A stretch of DNA of 64,000 nucleotides from an uncultured Opitutaceae bacterium (GTDB lineage Bacteria > Verrucomicrobiota > Verrucomicrobiia > Opitutales > Opitutaceae), in assembly GCA_903929355.1 (NCBI GenBank), contig CAIYUN010000038.1:1-64000 (forward strand), read 5' to 3'. The translations under genes were made by a program, and so were the position numbers. How positions within the stretch are numbered: position 1 is the stretch's first letter; each line of letters opens with the position of its first letter. Positions 7,988 through 17,215 of this stretch are shown here, piece after piece. The notes beneath the pieces are model-generated. The model saw nothing but the letters and a program-made list of their open reading frames with translations, did no database searches and was not told the DNA's origin.

Positions 7988-8018
7988 GCTGAAGGGCTGA
8001 AAGGCTGAAGGGCTGAAT
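7988..8018. repeat. ctgaagg-type low-complexity repeat
   Basis: Tandem variants of gctgaagg and gctgaaag fill the gap between ureB and ureA. The same words recur at 8431-8480 and, inverted, at 8521-8570. They look like a dispersed simple-sequence family found only in this genome's intergenic spaces. Confidence 0.6.
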
Positions 8019-8118
8019 CCCGGGCCTGAGCGACGGAATCGCCCGCAAGCAGGCTCCTAAATCTAACGAGAAGGAGGCGGTCAACGCCATGGTTCGAGAG
8101 ATTTTCATTTTCAGCCTT

Positions 8119-8421
8119 TCACCGGATGGGATGATGCACGGTCACCAGCTTGGTGCCGTCGGGGAACGTGGCCTCGACCTGCACGTCATGGATCATCTCG
8201 GCGACCCCCTCCATCACATCGGCCAGCTTGAGGATGGTGGTGCCGTGGCTCATGAGGTCGGCCACCGACCGGCCGTCGCGGGCGCCCTCGATGATCTCGT
8301 AGGTGATGATCGCAATCGCCTCCGGATAATTGAGCTTCAGCCCGCGCGCCTGGCGGCGCCGGGCGAGGTCGGCGGCGGTGACAATCAGCAGCTTTTCGCG
8401 TTCGCGCGGGGTGAGGTGCAT
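8119..8421 (-). CDS. ureA: Urease subunit gamma
   Basis: UreA is the small structural subunit. The 100-residue product starts [23 protein letters not shown] and contains [23 protein letters not shown] and the C-terminal [14 protein letters not shown], all invariant family features. It is the first urease structural gene, 137 bp downstream of urtE. That spacer is filled by the simple repeat described at 8431-8570, so whether ureA shares the urt transcript is uncertain. Confidence 0.97.
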   Translation of the reverse strand: MHLTPREREKLLIVTAADLARRRQARGLKLNYPEAIAIITYEIIEGARDGRSVADLMSHGTTILKLADVMEGVAEMIHDVQVEATFPDGTKLVTVHHPIR

Positions 8422-8430
8422 GAGGGAAGA

Positions 8431-8570
8431 AAGGCTGTAAGTCTGAAGGGCTGAAAGGCTGAATGCTGAAGTCAGAAGGGATAGAAATTTATTTGATGGT
8501 CATGTTAGAGTGAAGGGGGCTCAGGTTTCAGCCCTTCAGCTTTTCAGTCCTTCTGCCCTTAGACTTGAAG
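8431..8570. repeat. Inverted pair of ctgaagg repeats between urtE and ureA
   Basis: The block 8431-8480 (gtctgaagggctgaaaggctg) and 8521-8570 (its approximate complement) can pair over about 35 bases. The right part runs into the urtE stop codon at 8559. No gene lies here. The structure could attenuate read-through from urt into ure. Confidence 0.5.
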
Positions 8571-9332
8571 GTGTTGCTTGACCACCTCGTCCGTGAGGGT
8601 GGCGATCGCGCCGGAGATGACCACGGCCCCGCGATCCATCGCGTAAAAGCGGTCGGCGACCTCGCGGCAGAAATCCACATACTGCTCCACCAGCAGGATG
8701 GAAAGTGAACCCTCGGTCTTGAGGGTTTTCACCGCGTTCGCGATCTCCTGGGCGTAGTCGTGGCCGAGACCCTCGGTCTTGAGCTTCTTCAACGTGTCGC
8801 CGATCTGCTCGATGATGGAAGGCTGGATGCCCTCGGTGGGCTCGTCGAGGATGAGCAGTTTGGGGTTGGTGAGCAGGGCGCGGCCGATGGCCAGCTGCTG
8901 CTGCTGCCCGCCGGAGAGGACGCCCCCCTTGCGCTTGAGCATCTCCTTGAGCACCGGGAAGAGCGTGAACACGCGCTCCAACGCGGCCTTGGCGGCCGGG
9001 CCCTTGCGGCCGTGGACCACCAGGCCGACCTGGAGATTTTCCTCAATGGTGAGGTGCGGAAAGATGTCGCGGCCCTGCGGGACGTAGCCGATGCCGGCGC
9101 GGGCCCGCTCATCGGCGGGAAGCTGGTCGATGCGCCGGCCGGCAAAGGTAATCGTCCCGGCGCGCACGGGCAGCACCCCGGTGATCGAGCGGAGGGTGGT
9201 GGTCTTGCCCACCCCGTTGCGGCCCATCAGCGCAACCACCTCCCCCGGGTTCATCTCGAGGTTCACCCCCCGGAGAATCCGGGAGCCGCCGATGTCGGTT
9301 TCCACCGCGGTGAGTTGGAGCAGGGTGCTCAT
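8559..9332 (-). CDS. urtE: Urea ABC transporter ATP-binding protein UrtE
   Basis: One of two ATPases of the high-affinity urea importer. The Walker A GRNGVGKTT, Q-loop, signature LSGGQQQQLAIGRAL, Walker B LLILDEP and the UrtE-typical EPTEGIQPSIIEQIGD are all present. ATG at 9332 starts the conserved MSTLLQLTAVETDIGGSRIL; the longer frame upstream is not conserved. The helix after the D-loop has about 20 extra residues bounded by a repeated (K)LKTEG, matching a 15-bp direct repeat (8709-8723 and 8769-8783), so it looks like an in-frame duplication or insertion. Confidence 0.95.
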   Translation of the reverse strand: MSTLLQLTAVETDIGGSRILRGVNLEMNPGEVVALMGRNGVGKTTTLRSITGVLPVRAGTITFAGRRIDQLPADERARAGIGYVPQGRDIFPHLTIEENLQVGLVVHGRKGPAAKAALERVFTLFPVLKEMLKRKGGVLSGGQQQQLAIGRALLTNPKLLILDEPTEGIQPSIIEQIGDTLKKLKTEGLGHDYAQEIANAVKTLKTEGSLSILLVEQYVDFCREVADRFYAMDRGAVVISGAIATLTDEVVKQHLQV

Positions 9333-9426
9333 AGGGGCTGACCAGAGGTCAGAAGGGAAAGTGGGGCCACCGCCGGCCCGGATGGCAGGGGCTGATATCT
9401 GACGTCCGATCTCTGACTTCGGGTGC

Positions 9427-10203
9427 TCATCGGGTGCCGTGTTTGCCGCGGCCGAGGTAGACCTCGCGGACCTTGGGGTTGGCTTGCACTTCCTCAAACT
9501 TTCCCTCGCAAAGCACATGGCCCTGATGGAGGACGGTGACCGGGTTGTCGCGGGCGATCTGCTTGACGAAAGCCATGTCGTGTTCGATGACCACAATGCT
9601 GTGCCTGCCCGCGAGGCTGATCAGCAGCTCCCCCGTGCGGTGCGTCTCCTCGTCGGTCATCCCGGCGGCGGGCTCGTCCACCAGCAGCACCTTGGGTTCC
9701 TGGGCCAGCAGCATGCCGATCTCCAGCCATTGTTTTTCGCCGTGGGCCAGCAGGCCGGATTTCCAATTCCGCTTATTGTCGAGCCGGATGAGCTTGAGCA
9801 GCTCGTCGATCCGGTCGCGCTCGGTCGAGGAGAGGCGGTGAAACAACGAGGCGAAAACCCCGCGGTTGCCCTTGATGGACAACACCAAATTATGGTACAC
9901 CGTGTGCTCGACGAAGACGCTGGGGGTCTGAAATTTCCGCCCGATGCCGAGCCGGTTGATCTCATATTCGCTGTAATTGGTCAGGTCCTTGTTGGGGCCG
10001 GCCTCGGCCCCGAATTCGATCTTGCCCTTGTCCGGCCGCGCGCGGCCGGTGATCAGGTCGAAGAAGGTGGATTTGCCCGCGCCGTTCGGCCCGATGACCG
10101 TGCGGAGTTCGCCCGGATAAAGATAGAACGTCAGGTCCGAGATGGCCTTGAAGCCATCGTAGGTCTTGGAGACGTCTTCGACGAGGAGGATGGGATGGCT
10201 CAT
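9427..10203 (-). CDS. urtD: Urea ABC transporter ATP-binding protein UrtD
   Basis: The second ATPase of the urea importer, 258 residues. It has Walker A GPNGAGKST, the LivG/UrtD insertion between Walker A and signature, a degenerate signature (LLAHGEKQWLEIGMLL, typical of UrtD), Walker B VLLVDEPAAGMT and switch His in VIEHDMAF. Its ATG overlaps the urtC stop (ATGA), which indicates coupling. Downstream, about 95 bp separate it from urtE; that gap carries a ctgacctctga-type repeat like the one inside the NRPS gene at 59.5 kb. Confidence 0.96.
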   Translation of the reverse strand: MSHPILLVEDVSKTYDGFKAISDLTFYLYPGELRTVIGPNGAGKSTFFDLITGRARPDKGKIEFGAEAGPNKDLTNYSEYEINRLGIGRKFQTPSVFVEHTVYHNLVLSIKGNRGVFASLFHRLSSTERDRIDELLKLIRLDNKRNWKSGLLAHGEKQWLEIGMLLAQEPKVLLVDEPAAGMTDEETHRTGELLISLAGRHSIVVIEHDMAFVKQIARDNPVTVLHQGHVLCEGKFEEVQANPKVREVYLGRGKHGTR

Positions 10204-11381
10204 GCGCGGTCGGGGGCGGGTTTCGTCACTCCGGTGGCTGGCGCGGTGGCCGGACGGCGGCGGCGCCACAGCTCCGCGAGCCTGGCCGGCAGGCTGACCA
10301 CCCCACCCGGCAGGAACATCACCACCATGAGGGAGATCAGCCCGAGGATGATCAGCCACGAGTCCGGATAGGCGTGGGTGGCCCAGCTCTTGAGCGCGTT
10401 GACCCCAATCGCCCCGATGATCGGGCCGATCAGGGTGCCACGGCCGCCGACCGCCACCCAGATGACGGCCTCGATCGACTTATCGGGGGTCATTTGGTCC
10501 GGATTGATGATCCCGGCCTGCGGGACAAACAGCGCGCCGCCCACCGCCGCGATCATCGCCGCCGCGACAAAGACGAAGAGCTTGTAGTTTGCCGTGGCAT
10601 AGCCGCTGAACAGCACGCGGTTCTCGCCGTCGCGGATCGCCTGGCGAACCAGGCCGAACTTGGTGCCGTTGAGCCAATGGCAGCCCAGACAGACCAGCAG
10701 CAGCAGGACCGCCGTCACCACAAACAATCCGCGCATGGTCGCCGGCCCACTGCCTTTCTCCACCAGCGAGTGCCCCAGGATGAACTTGAAATCAGTGAAG
10801 CCGTTGTTGCCGCCCATGGTGAAATCATTGCGGAAGAACATGAGCGCGGCACCGTAGGTCAGCGCCTGGGTGAGGATCGAGAAATAGACCCCCTTGATGC
10901 GCGAGCGGAAGGCGAGGAAGCCAAAGACCAAGGCGAGCAGCCCCGGCAGGACAAACACCATGCTGACCGCAAAGCTGAAGGATTGGAAGGGCCGCCAGAA
11001 GGCGGGCAGGAAGGTGTGCCCGAGAAAAACCATGAAATCCGGCAGTCCGTTCGGATTCTGCCCCGACTTGGCGTAGCTGCCGAGCATCCCGATTTGCAAC
11101 ATCAGGTACATCCCGAACATGTAGCCGCCGAGGCTGAAAAACAGCGCCTGGCCGAGGCTCAGCAGGCCGGTGTAACCCCACAGCAGATCCACCGAGACGG
11201 CGAGCAAAGCGTAGCAAAGATATTTGCCCCAGAGCGTGATGGTAAAGTCGTCCATCCAACCATGGGCATTCGACAGCGGAAAACCCACGGCGAGCAGCCC
11301 CAAGATGCTCCCAACCACCAAAAACTCCCGGTGGCGGGAGCGAACGAGGGGGCGGAGGGGGACGGTGGGGGGTGAACTCAT
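10200..11381 (-). CDS. urtC: Urea ABC transporter permease UrtC
   Basis: A 393-residue inner-membrane permease of the LivM family. About ten hydrophobic segments are visible. Family blocks include LLWGYTGLLSLGQALFFSLGGY near the N-terminus, the EAA-like segment and AVGGRGTLIGPIIGAIGVN near the C-terminus. ATG at 11381 precedes the first conserved residues. It pairs with UrtB to form the channel. The gene overlaps urtD by 4 bp and follows urtB by 29 bp. Confidence 0.95.
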   Translation of the reverse strand: MSSPPTVPLRPLVRSRHREFLVVGSILGLLAVGFPLSNAHGWMDDFTITLWGKYLCYALLAVSVDLLWGYTGLLSLGQALFFSLGGYMFGMYLMLQIGMLGSYAKSGQNPNGLPDFMVFLGHTFLPAFWRPFQSFSFAVSMVFVLPGLLALVFGFLAFRSRIKGVYFSILTQALTYGAALMFFRNDFTMGGNNGFTDFKFILGHSLVEKGSGPATMRGLFVVTAVLLLLVCLGCHWLNGTKFGLVRQAIRDGENRVLFSGYATANYKLFVFVAAAMIAAVGGALFVPQAGIINPDQMTPDKSIEAVIWVAVGGRGTLIGPIIGAIGVNALKSWATHAYPDSWLIILGLISLMVVMFLPGGVVSLPARLAELWRRRRPATAPATGVTKPAPDRA

Positions 11382-11410
11382 GCGGGGGATGGGCGGTAGG
11401 CGGCGGACCC

Positions 11411-13147
11411 TCAATCCAAGCTGCGGCTCTTGGCCGCGAACAGGCCGGTGGGCCGCCATTGCAGGAAAAGGATGATGGCGAGCAGCACGAGGATCTTGCC
11501 GAGCACCGGGTTCAGGAGGATTTGCTGGAGGGACTGGTCAGACAGGCCGATCCCCAGCGCGCTCACGACGGTGCCGAAGATGCTCCCGACCCCGCCCACC
11601 ACGACGGTCATGAAGCTGTCCACGATGTACTCCTGACCCATCGACGGACCCACGGTGCCGAGCTGGCTCACGAACACACCCGCCAGCCCGGCCAGCCCGC
11701 TGCCCAGGCCGAAGGTAAGCATGTTCACCCGCTCCGTGCGCACCCCCATGCACGCGGCCATGGTCCGGTTCTGCATCACGCAGCGGATGAGCAGGCCGAG
11801 CGGCGTCTTCGTCAGCGCCAGCCAGACGCCTAGGACGATCAAGATGGCGAAACCGATCACGAACACCCGGTTCCAGTCGAAGGTGACGTCGTAGATCGTC
11901 CAGTTGCTGCTCAAGTACACCGGTGTCGCCACATCCACGTTGTTGGAGCCGAAGGTGAGCTTGAATAACTGCTGCAGGATGAGCGAGACGCCCCAGGTCG
12001 CGAGCAGGCTGTCGAGGGGGCGCCGGTAGAGGAAGCGGATGACGCTCCGTTCGAGGGCGACGCCGACCAGCGCCGCGCTCAGGAAGCCGGCCGGAATGGC
12101 GGCCACGAAAAACATCTGATAGCCCCAGCCGGTGAGGTGCATCCCAGGCAGGTGGATCGCGAGCCGCACAAAGGGGATGGTGAAATTCATGCCCTCGCCA
12201 AAAATATGCTGCGTGATGTAGGTCGCATAGGCGCCGACCGTGATCATCTCGCCGTGGGCCATGTTGATGACCCCCATCAGGCCGAAGGTAATGGCGAGGC
12301 CCAGCGCCACCACCAGCAGGATGCTGCCGGCACTGAGGCCGCGGAAGAGGGTGCCGTAGAAATTGACCACCGCCTTGTGCTGGTCGATGGCCGCCAGCGC
12401 CGCCGTCGCCGCCTTAGCGACCGCCGGCTGGGCCGCCGTTTCCGCCTTGTCCCGTGCAACCTTGATCAAGTCGTAGCAGGACGCCGGATGCAGCTCCCGC
12501 AGCTCGGCCAATCCCTTGAGCTTCACGTCGTCGCTGGGATCGGCCAGTTCGATGACCGCAATCGCCGCGCGCAGGGCGTCCTTGGCCTTGGGCTCCGTCT
12601 CGACCCGACCGCGCGCCTCGAGCACCGGAATTTTGTCGGCCTTCTGGGCCGCCCCGATGGTCTGGATGGCCCGCAGGCGCTTGGCGAGCAGCGGCGAACC
12701 GAGGTCGAGCAGGTCGACCACGTTCTTCATGGCGAGCCGCAGCCGGGCATCATGTCCCACCGCCGTGAGCTTGGCGGCCGCAAGCGGGAGCGCGTGGCCC
12801 GTGGCATCCTGCAACGATTCCCCGTTGTCCACGCGCACCGCCGTCTGCGCGCCGGCGCTGTTTTTGGTGCCGGTCAGCTCGACCGGGATCTTCGTCCCGT
12901 CCGGGGCGGTGTAGACAAACAGGTCGTCCTCACGCCACGCCGTGAAAATTTCCCGGATCGCCTCGTCGCCCTGCCCGACCAGGGAGCCGATGAGGTCCCG
13001 CTTCTGGGTGTCATCCGTCGTGAGAATCGCCCGGACGATGGTCGCCCGCGGGCTTTCCGACGCCGCCCAAGCCCGGCCTGAGGCCAGCAGGCCGATGCCG
13101 ACGACGAGAGCCCGCAGTAGCGGACGGAAGATGGAATTCCATGACAT
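11411..13147 (-). CDS. urtB: Urea ABC transporter permease UrtB, with N-terminal periplasmic domain
   Basis: The 578-residue protein has two parts. Residues 1-28 form a signal peptide. Residues ~30-280 are a soluble, helical, Ala/Leu-rich domain with HEAT-like repeats (for example AAIAVIELADPSDDVKLKGLAEL), known from many UrtB proteins. The rest is a LivH-type permease beginning FRGLSAGSILLVVALGLAITFGLMGVINMAHGE. A terminator-like hairpin separates it from urtA upstream, so urtA message should exceed that of urtBCDE. Confidence 0.94.
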   Translation of the reverse strand: MSWNSIFRPLLRALVVGIGLLASGRAWAASESPRATIVRAILTTDDTQKRDLIGSLVGQGDEAIREIFTAWREDDLFVYTAPDGTKIPVELTGTKNSAGAQTAVRVDNGESLQDATGHALPLAAAKLTAVGHDARLRLAMKNVVDLLDLGSPLLAKRLRAIQTIGAAQKADKIPVLEARGRVETEPKAKDALRAAIAVIELADPSDDVKLKGLAELRELHPASCYDLIKVARDKAETAAQPAVAKAATAALAAIDQHKAVVNFYGTLFRGLSAGSILLVVALGLAITFGLMGVINMAHGEMITVGAYATYITQHIFGEGMNFTIPFVRLAIHLPGMHLTGWGYQMFFVAAIPAGFLSAALVGVALERSVIRFLYRRPLDSLLATWGVSLILQQLFKLTFGSNNVDVATPVYLSSNWTIYDVTFDWNRVFVIGFAILIVLGVWLALTKTPLGLLIRCVMQNRTMAACMGVRTERVNMLTFGLGSGLAGLAGVFVSQLGTVGPSMGQEYIVDSFMTVVVGGVGSIFGTVVSALGIGLSDQSLQQILLNPVLGKILVLLAIILFLQWRPTGLFAAKSRSLD

Positions 13148-13240
13148 GGTTTTGTGGCTGAAGCCTCCGACTATGACGAAAACTCATCTAGCAGACGGAA
13201 TGCCAGCGTGCGTCAAACGGCGCTCTTCGTCGTAAGTTTG

Positions 13241-13277
13241 CAAAAAAGAGGGGCGGATCCCGTCGGAGCCGCCCCTC
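13241..13277 (-). terminator. Rho-independent terminator between urtA and urtB
   Basis: On the minus strand a 9-bp stem gaggggcgg/ccgcccctc (13248-13277) is followed by TTTTTTG. It lies 55 bp after the urtA stop. It probably acts as a partial terminator that sets a higher level of the binding protein than of the membrane components. Confidence 0.8.
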
Positions 13278-13332
13278 GCTGATCAGCTGAGGCCGGGGCA
13301 CCCGGTGCAGACCAGGTGCCCGGCCGGAACCC

Positions 13333-14601
13333 TTAGTTCGCAGCTTTGAAGGTGCCCTTCAGGTGCGGCTCGCCGTAGACGTCGGGGAAGGACTTCAGGA
13401 TCTTGAACTGTCCGTCCGCCTTGGACTCGCCGATGTACACGGTCTTGGTCAGATGCATGTTGGGCTGGGTGGTCACTTTGCCACCGGGACCGTCGAAGGA
13501 GACGCCGGCCTTCCAAACCTTGCGGACCGCGTCCACATCAAACGTGCCCGCTTTCTCGACGCACGCCTTCCACAGGTAGACGCCATCGTAACTCAGCACC
13601 ATGGGGGAGTCCACCACGCGGCCTTCCTTGACGACGCCGTCGGCCTTGGTGGCCGAGAGCCAAGTCTGGAAGTTGGCGAGGAAGGTCTTGTTCGCATCGG
13701 TGTCAATGGACATGAAGTAGGTCCAGCAGCCGACCTGGCCCACGAGATCCTTGGCCGGGAGGCTGCGGAATTCGTCCTCCGCGATGGAGTAGGAAACCAC
13801 GGGGCAGGTGTCGGCGGTGAGGCCGGCGGCCGCGTATTCCTTGAAGAACGGCGGGTTGGTGTCGCCGTTGAGCGTGCTGATTACGCAGGCGTCGCCGCTG
13901 GCGGAGAAGTCCTTGATTTCGGCGACGATCTGCTGGTAGTCCTTATGGCCGAATGGCGTGTATTTTCCGGCCGAGATGATCTTGCCCGTCTCGTCCTTCT
14001 TGAAGCCACCGCCGATGTTGGCCAGGGGCACGCCTTTGCTGCGGAGATACTCCAGCAGCACGAGGTTGGTCGTCTGCGGATAGACGTAGTCCGTCCCCAG
14101 CAGGTAGAACTTCTTTTTGCCCTGGGCGATGAAGTAATCGACCGCCGGGATGGCCTGCTGATTCACCGCCTCGGCGGTGTAGCACACATTCTGGCTCTCC
14201 TCCTCACCCTCGTATTGCACGGGGTAGAAGAGCAGGCCGTTGTCTTTCTCATAGACCGGGAGGCAGGATTTGCGGCTGACCGAAGTCCAGCAACCAAACG
14301 TCACCGCCACTTTTTCCTGCTCAAGCAGCACCTTGGCTTTTTCGGCAAAGGTGGGCCAGTCGGAACCGGGATCCTCGATCACGGGGACGATCTTTTTGCC
14401 CATGACGCCACCCTTGGCGTTGATCTCGTCGAAGGTGAACAGGAGGATGTCACGCAGCGAGGTTTCGCTGATTGCCATCGTCCCGGAGAGGTCGTGGAGG
14501 ATGCCGACTTTGACGGTGTCGTCGGCCGCCCGGGCGAGGCCGGAGCCCAGCCCGAGGGCGAGGACGCCGGTGGTGAATAATTTACTGAATGAGGAGCGCA
14601 T
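13333..14601 (-). CDS. urtA: Urea ABC transporter substrate-binding protein UrtA
   Basis: A 422-residue periplasmic binding protein. Signal peptide at residues 1-25 ([12 protein letters not shown]). Conserved UrtA blocks follow: [55 protein letters not shown] and [15 protein letters not shown] at 14601 gives the complete signal peptide. It is the promoter-proximal gene of urtABCDE. A sigma-54-like promoter lies 90-105 bp upstream. Substrate is urea by family. Confidence 0.96.
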   Translation of the reverse strand: MRSSFSKLFTTGVLALGLGSGLARAADDTVKVGILHDLSGTMAISETSLRDILLFTFDEINAKGGVMGKKIVPVIEDPGSDWPTFAEKAKVLLEQEKVAVTFGCWTSVSRKSCLPVYEKDNGLLFYPVQYEGEEESQNVCYTAEAVNQQAIPAVDYFIAQGKKKFYLLGTDYVYPQTTNLVLLEYLRSKGVPLANIGGGFKKDETGKIISAGKYTPFGHKDYQQIVAEIKDFSASGDACVISTLNGDTNPPFFKEYAAAGLTADTCPVVSYSIAEDEFRSLPAKDLVGQVGCWTYFMSIDTDANKTFLANFQTWLSATKADGVVKEGRVVDSPMVLSYDGVYLWKACVEKAGTFDVDAVRKVWKAGVSFDGPGGKVTTQPNMHLTKTVYIGESKADGQFKILKSFPDVYGEPHLKGTFKAAN

Positions 14602-15001
14602 GACGTTTGGTTGTTTTCTAAGGTTAGGTTTGATGTGTGCGGCTTCCACCGCGCAGAGCGATGATTGGCCAGCGGGACGGGGCTCATTCAGCAGGTTGCT
14701 TGCCAACGTGTGCCAAACCGGACGCCAAGGGTGGTTTTATGAAGTCATCCGGCGGCGCCCGCAGGCTCCAGCCTCGTGAGAAGCATCGGCTCCCTCACGC
14801 GGGAAGGGTCGATCAACCGGCCATTTGGCCCGGGCGGAAACGGCTCCGAGCTTACGCCCACCGCGTAAATCGCCGGTCTGGAGCTGTCTGGCCTTATCCA
14901 GGCGGTTTCCGGCCGTTTTTGTCCGATGGTGATTCAGCTTTTCCATCCCTCCCAGCGGTTTGGCTTGAACATCTGCCGCAGGCATCTTTTGTGTCCAGAC
15001 G
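14602..15001. other. Divergent intergenic region urtA / sensor kinase
   Basis: This 400-bp gap separates the divergent urtA and histidine kinase genes. Apart from the sigma-54-like site at 14690-14706 I see no gene and no RNA. It must hold the promoters of both units. Confidence 0.6.
14690..14706 (-). promoter_or_regulatory. Sigma-54 (RpoN) promoter candidate for urtA
   Basis: The minus strand reads TTGGCAAGCAACCTGCT. Against the consensus TGGCACG-N4-TTGCW it keeps the GG and GC dinucleotides at the required spacing and differs at two other positions. It lies 89 bp upstream of the urtA start, a sensible place for nitrogen-controlled expression. The match is by eye only. Confidence 0.4.
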
Positions 15002-17200
15002 ATGTCTGGCCGTAACGACACCCTGGGCCGCTGGCTCCTCGTCTGCCTCTCGGGCTGGTGGGCGCTGGCATGGCCGGCGGAGGGGCGCGCGGCGGAGACG
15101 CCGGCCGCGAATCTAGACCACGTGACGCTGCAGTTAAAATGGAAGCACCAGTTTCAGTTTGCCGGTTACTATGCCGCAGTCGCACAAGGCTACTACCGCG
15201 AGGCGGGGCTGGCGGTGACGTTGCGCGAAGCCGTGGCGGACCATGATCCGGTGGACGAGGTGCGACAGGGCCGGGCCGAATTCGGCGTGGGCACGTCGGA
15301 CTTGGTGCTGTTGCGCGGCCAGGGCAAGCCCGTGGTCGCGCTCGCCGTGATCTACCAGCACTCCCCCTTGGTGCTCCTCGCGCGGAAGGCGGCGGGCGCC
15401 GACGACCTCCAGGCGCTGGCGATGCGGCCCGTGATGATCGAGCCCCAGGCGGCGGAGCTGTTCGCCTATTTCAAAGCCGAGGGGATCAATCCGGCCAAGC
15501 TCCAGGTGGTGACCCACACCTTTGATGTGCAGGACCTGATCGGCGGCAAAGTCGCCGCCATGTCGGCCTACTCCACCGACGAGCCGTTTCAGCTCAAGTC
15601 CGCCGGCGTGGAATACCTCACCTTCACGCCCCGCGCCGGCGGCGTCGATTTCTACGGCGACAACCTTTTCACCACGGAGGCGCAGATCCGCGCGCATCCG
15701 GCCCGGGTGGCCGCGTTCCGGCGGGCCAGCCTGCGCGGCTGGGAATACGCGCTGGCGCACCCGGAGGAACTGGCCGACCGCATCCTCCGCGACTTTGGTC
15801 AGCGCAAATCCCGCGCGGCGCTGCTCTTCGAGGCGCAACAGACCACGGCGCTCGTGCACCCGGAGCTGATCGAGGTCGGCCACATGAACCCGGGCCGGTG
15901 GCGGCACATTGCGGACACCTATGCGGAGTTCGGCCTGCTGCCGGCCGGCTTTCCCCTCGACCGCTTTCTCTACGACCCCAACCCGCAGCCCGATTACGGC
16001 TGGGTTTACTGGACGCTGGGCATCATCTCGGCCGTCGCGCTGGCCGCGCTCGGCTGGGCACTCCCGCTCCTGCGGCTGAACCGCCGGCTGCGCCGGAGCG
16101 AGAAGCAATACCGCGATCTCGTCGAGCAGGCGCCGTTTCCGGTGTCGGTCAGCGACGCCGAGACCAACCGGATCGTGTTCGCCAACCGCTCCGCGGCGGC
16201 CGTGATGACGGCCCCCCTGACGGCGATCGAGGGCGAGATGGTGCGGGGGTTTTATGACGACCCCGCCGACCGCGAGCGGCTGCTCACCGGATTGCGGGCC
16301 GGCCAGCCCGTGACCGGATTTGAAGTGCGACTGCGCACACCGGGCGGACGGCCGGTGTGGGTGCTGATGTCGGCGGCCAACGTCGAGTTTGCCGGGCGGC
16401 GGAGCGTGCTGGTGGCGTTTCAGGACATCACCCAGCGGCGCGAGATGCAGGACGAACTGCGGCGCGCGAAGGAGGCGGCCGAGGCGGCCGATGCCGCCAA
16501 GGGCCACTACCTCGCCGTGATGGCGCACGAGGTGCGCACGCCGCTCAGCGGCATCATCGGGCTGGTGCAGCTCCTGCAGGAGGAGGCGCTCACGCGCGAG
16601 CAGCGGGAGAACGCGGGGCTGATCGAGGCCACCGGGCAAAGCCTGCTCGCGCTCATCGGCAACATCCTCGACTACTCCAAGATCGAGGCCGGGCGGATGG
16701 AGGTGGAGCAGACCCCCATGGAAGTCGCGCCCCTGCTTGATGACCTGCGCCGGCTGTTCTCGGCCGCGGCCCAGGCGAAAAATCTCTCGCTCACGGTGCG
16801 CGTGGATCCCGGTGTTCCCGCGGTGGTGCTCACCGACCCGGCCCGGCTGCGGCAGATCCTCGGCAACCTGCTGTCCAATGCGATCAAGTTCACCGCCGTG
16901 GGCGGGATCGAGCTGGGGGTGACCGCTGGGTGCCGCCCGGACGGCGGCTGGACCATGCTCTTTCAGGTGCGGGACAGCGGGACCGGCATCGCCGCCGCCC
17001 AGCTGGCGGGGCTGTTCCAACCCTACCAGCAGGCCGACAGCTCCATCGCCCGCCGCCATGGGGGCACCGGACTGGGTCTGGCGATTTCACGCCAGCTCGC
17101 CCGCTTGCTGGGCGGTGACCTGACCGCCACGAGCTCGCCCGGTTCCGGCTCGACTTTCAAGGTCGAGATCACCGCCGCTGCGGTCGCCCCTCCGGCCTGA
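15002..17200 (+). CDS. Sensor histidine kinase with NMT1/Thi5-like periplasmic binding domain
   Basis: The 732-residue protein has a signal peptide (to about 30), an NMT1/Thi5-type substrate-binding domain (about 40-255; LKWKHQFQFAGYYAA is diagnostic), a transmembrane helix (about 335-358), a PAS domain (about 373-485), a HisKA domain with the phospho-acceptor His in MAHEVRTPL (about 509) and a HATPase domain with N-box LSNAIKF, G1 DSGTGI and G2 GGTGLGL. It has no receiver domain and no response regulator beside it. Thi5-type sensors detect small ligands through the binding domain; the ligand is unknown. Its divergence from urtA suggests, but does not prove, a nitrogen-related signal. Confidence 0.9.
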   Translation: MSGRNDTLGRWLLVCLSGWWALAWPAEGRAAETPAANLDHVTLQLKWKHQFQFAGYYAAVAQGYYREAGLAVTLREAVADHDPVDEVRQGRAEFGVGTSDLVLLRGQGKPVVALAVIYQHSPLVLLARKAAGADDLQALAMRPVMIEPQAAELFAYFKAEGINPAKLQVVTHTFDVQDLIGGKVAAMSAYSTDEPFQLKSAGVEYLTFTPRAGGVDFYGDNLFTTEAQIRAHPARVAAFRRASLRGWEYALAHPEELADRILRDFGQRKSRAALLFEAQQTTALVHPELIEVGHMNPGRWRHIADTYAEFGLLPAGFPLDRFLYDPNPQPDYGWVYWTLGIISAVALAALGWALPLLRLNRRLRRSEKQYRDLVEQAPFPVSVSDAETNRIVFANRSAAAVMTAPLTAIEGEMVRGFYDDPADRERLLTGLRAGQPVTGFEVRLRTPGGRPVWVLMSAANVEFAGRRSVLVAFQDITQRREMQDELRRAKEAAEAADAAKGHYLAVMAHEVRTPLSGIIGLVQLLQEEALTREQRENAGLIEATGQSLLALIGNILDYSKIEAGRMEVEQTPMEVAPLLDDLRRLFSAAAQAKNLSLTVRVDPGVPAVVLTDPARLRQILGNLLSNAIKFTAVGGIELGVTAGCRPDGGWTMLFQVRDSGTGIAAAQLAGLFQPYQQADSSIARRHGGTGLGLAISRQLARLLGGDLTATSSPGSGSTFKVEITAAAVAPPA

Positions 17201-17215
17201 AGGCCGGAGGGGGCT

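Noticed and set aside
10374-10440. A third copy of the VERVDPNAL palindrome in urtC
   Set aside because: The plus-strand sequence gcgttgaccccaat resembles it, but it codes the normal, conserved GVNALKSW of UrtC and has no paired arm.
15134-17059. A 641-residue frame antisense to the histidine kinase
   Set aside because: Composition is His/Arg/Gly-rich and it mirrors the codon-position GC bias of the real kinase gene. No motif is present.
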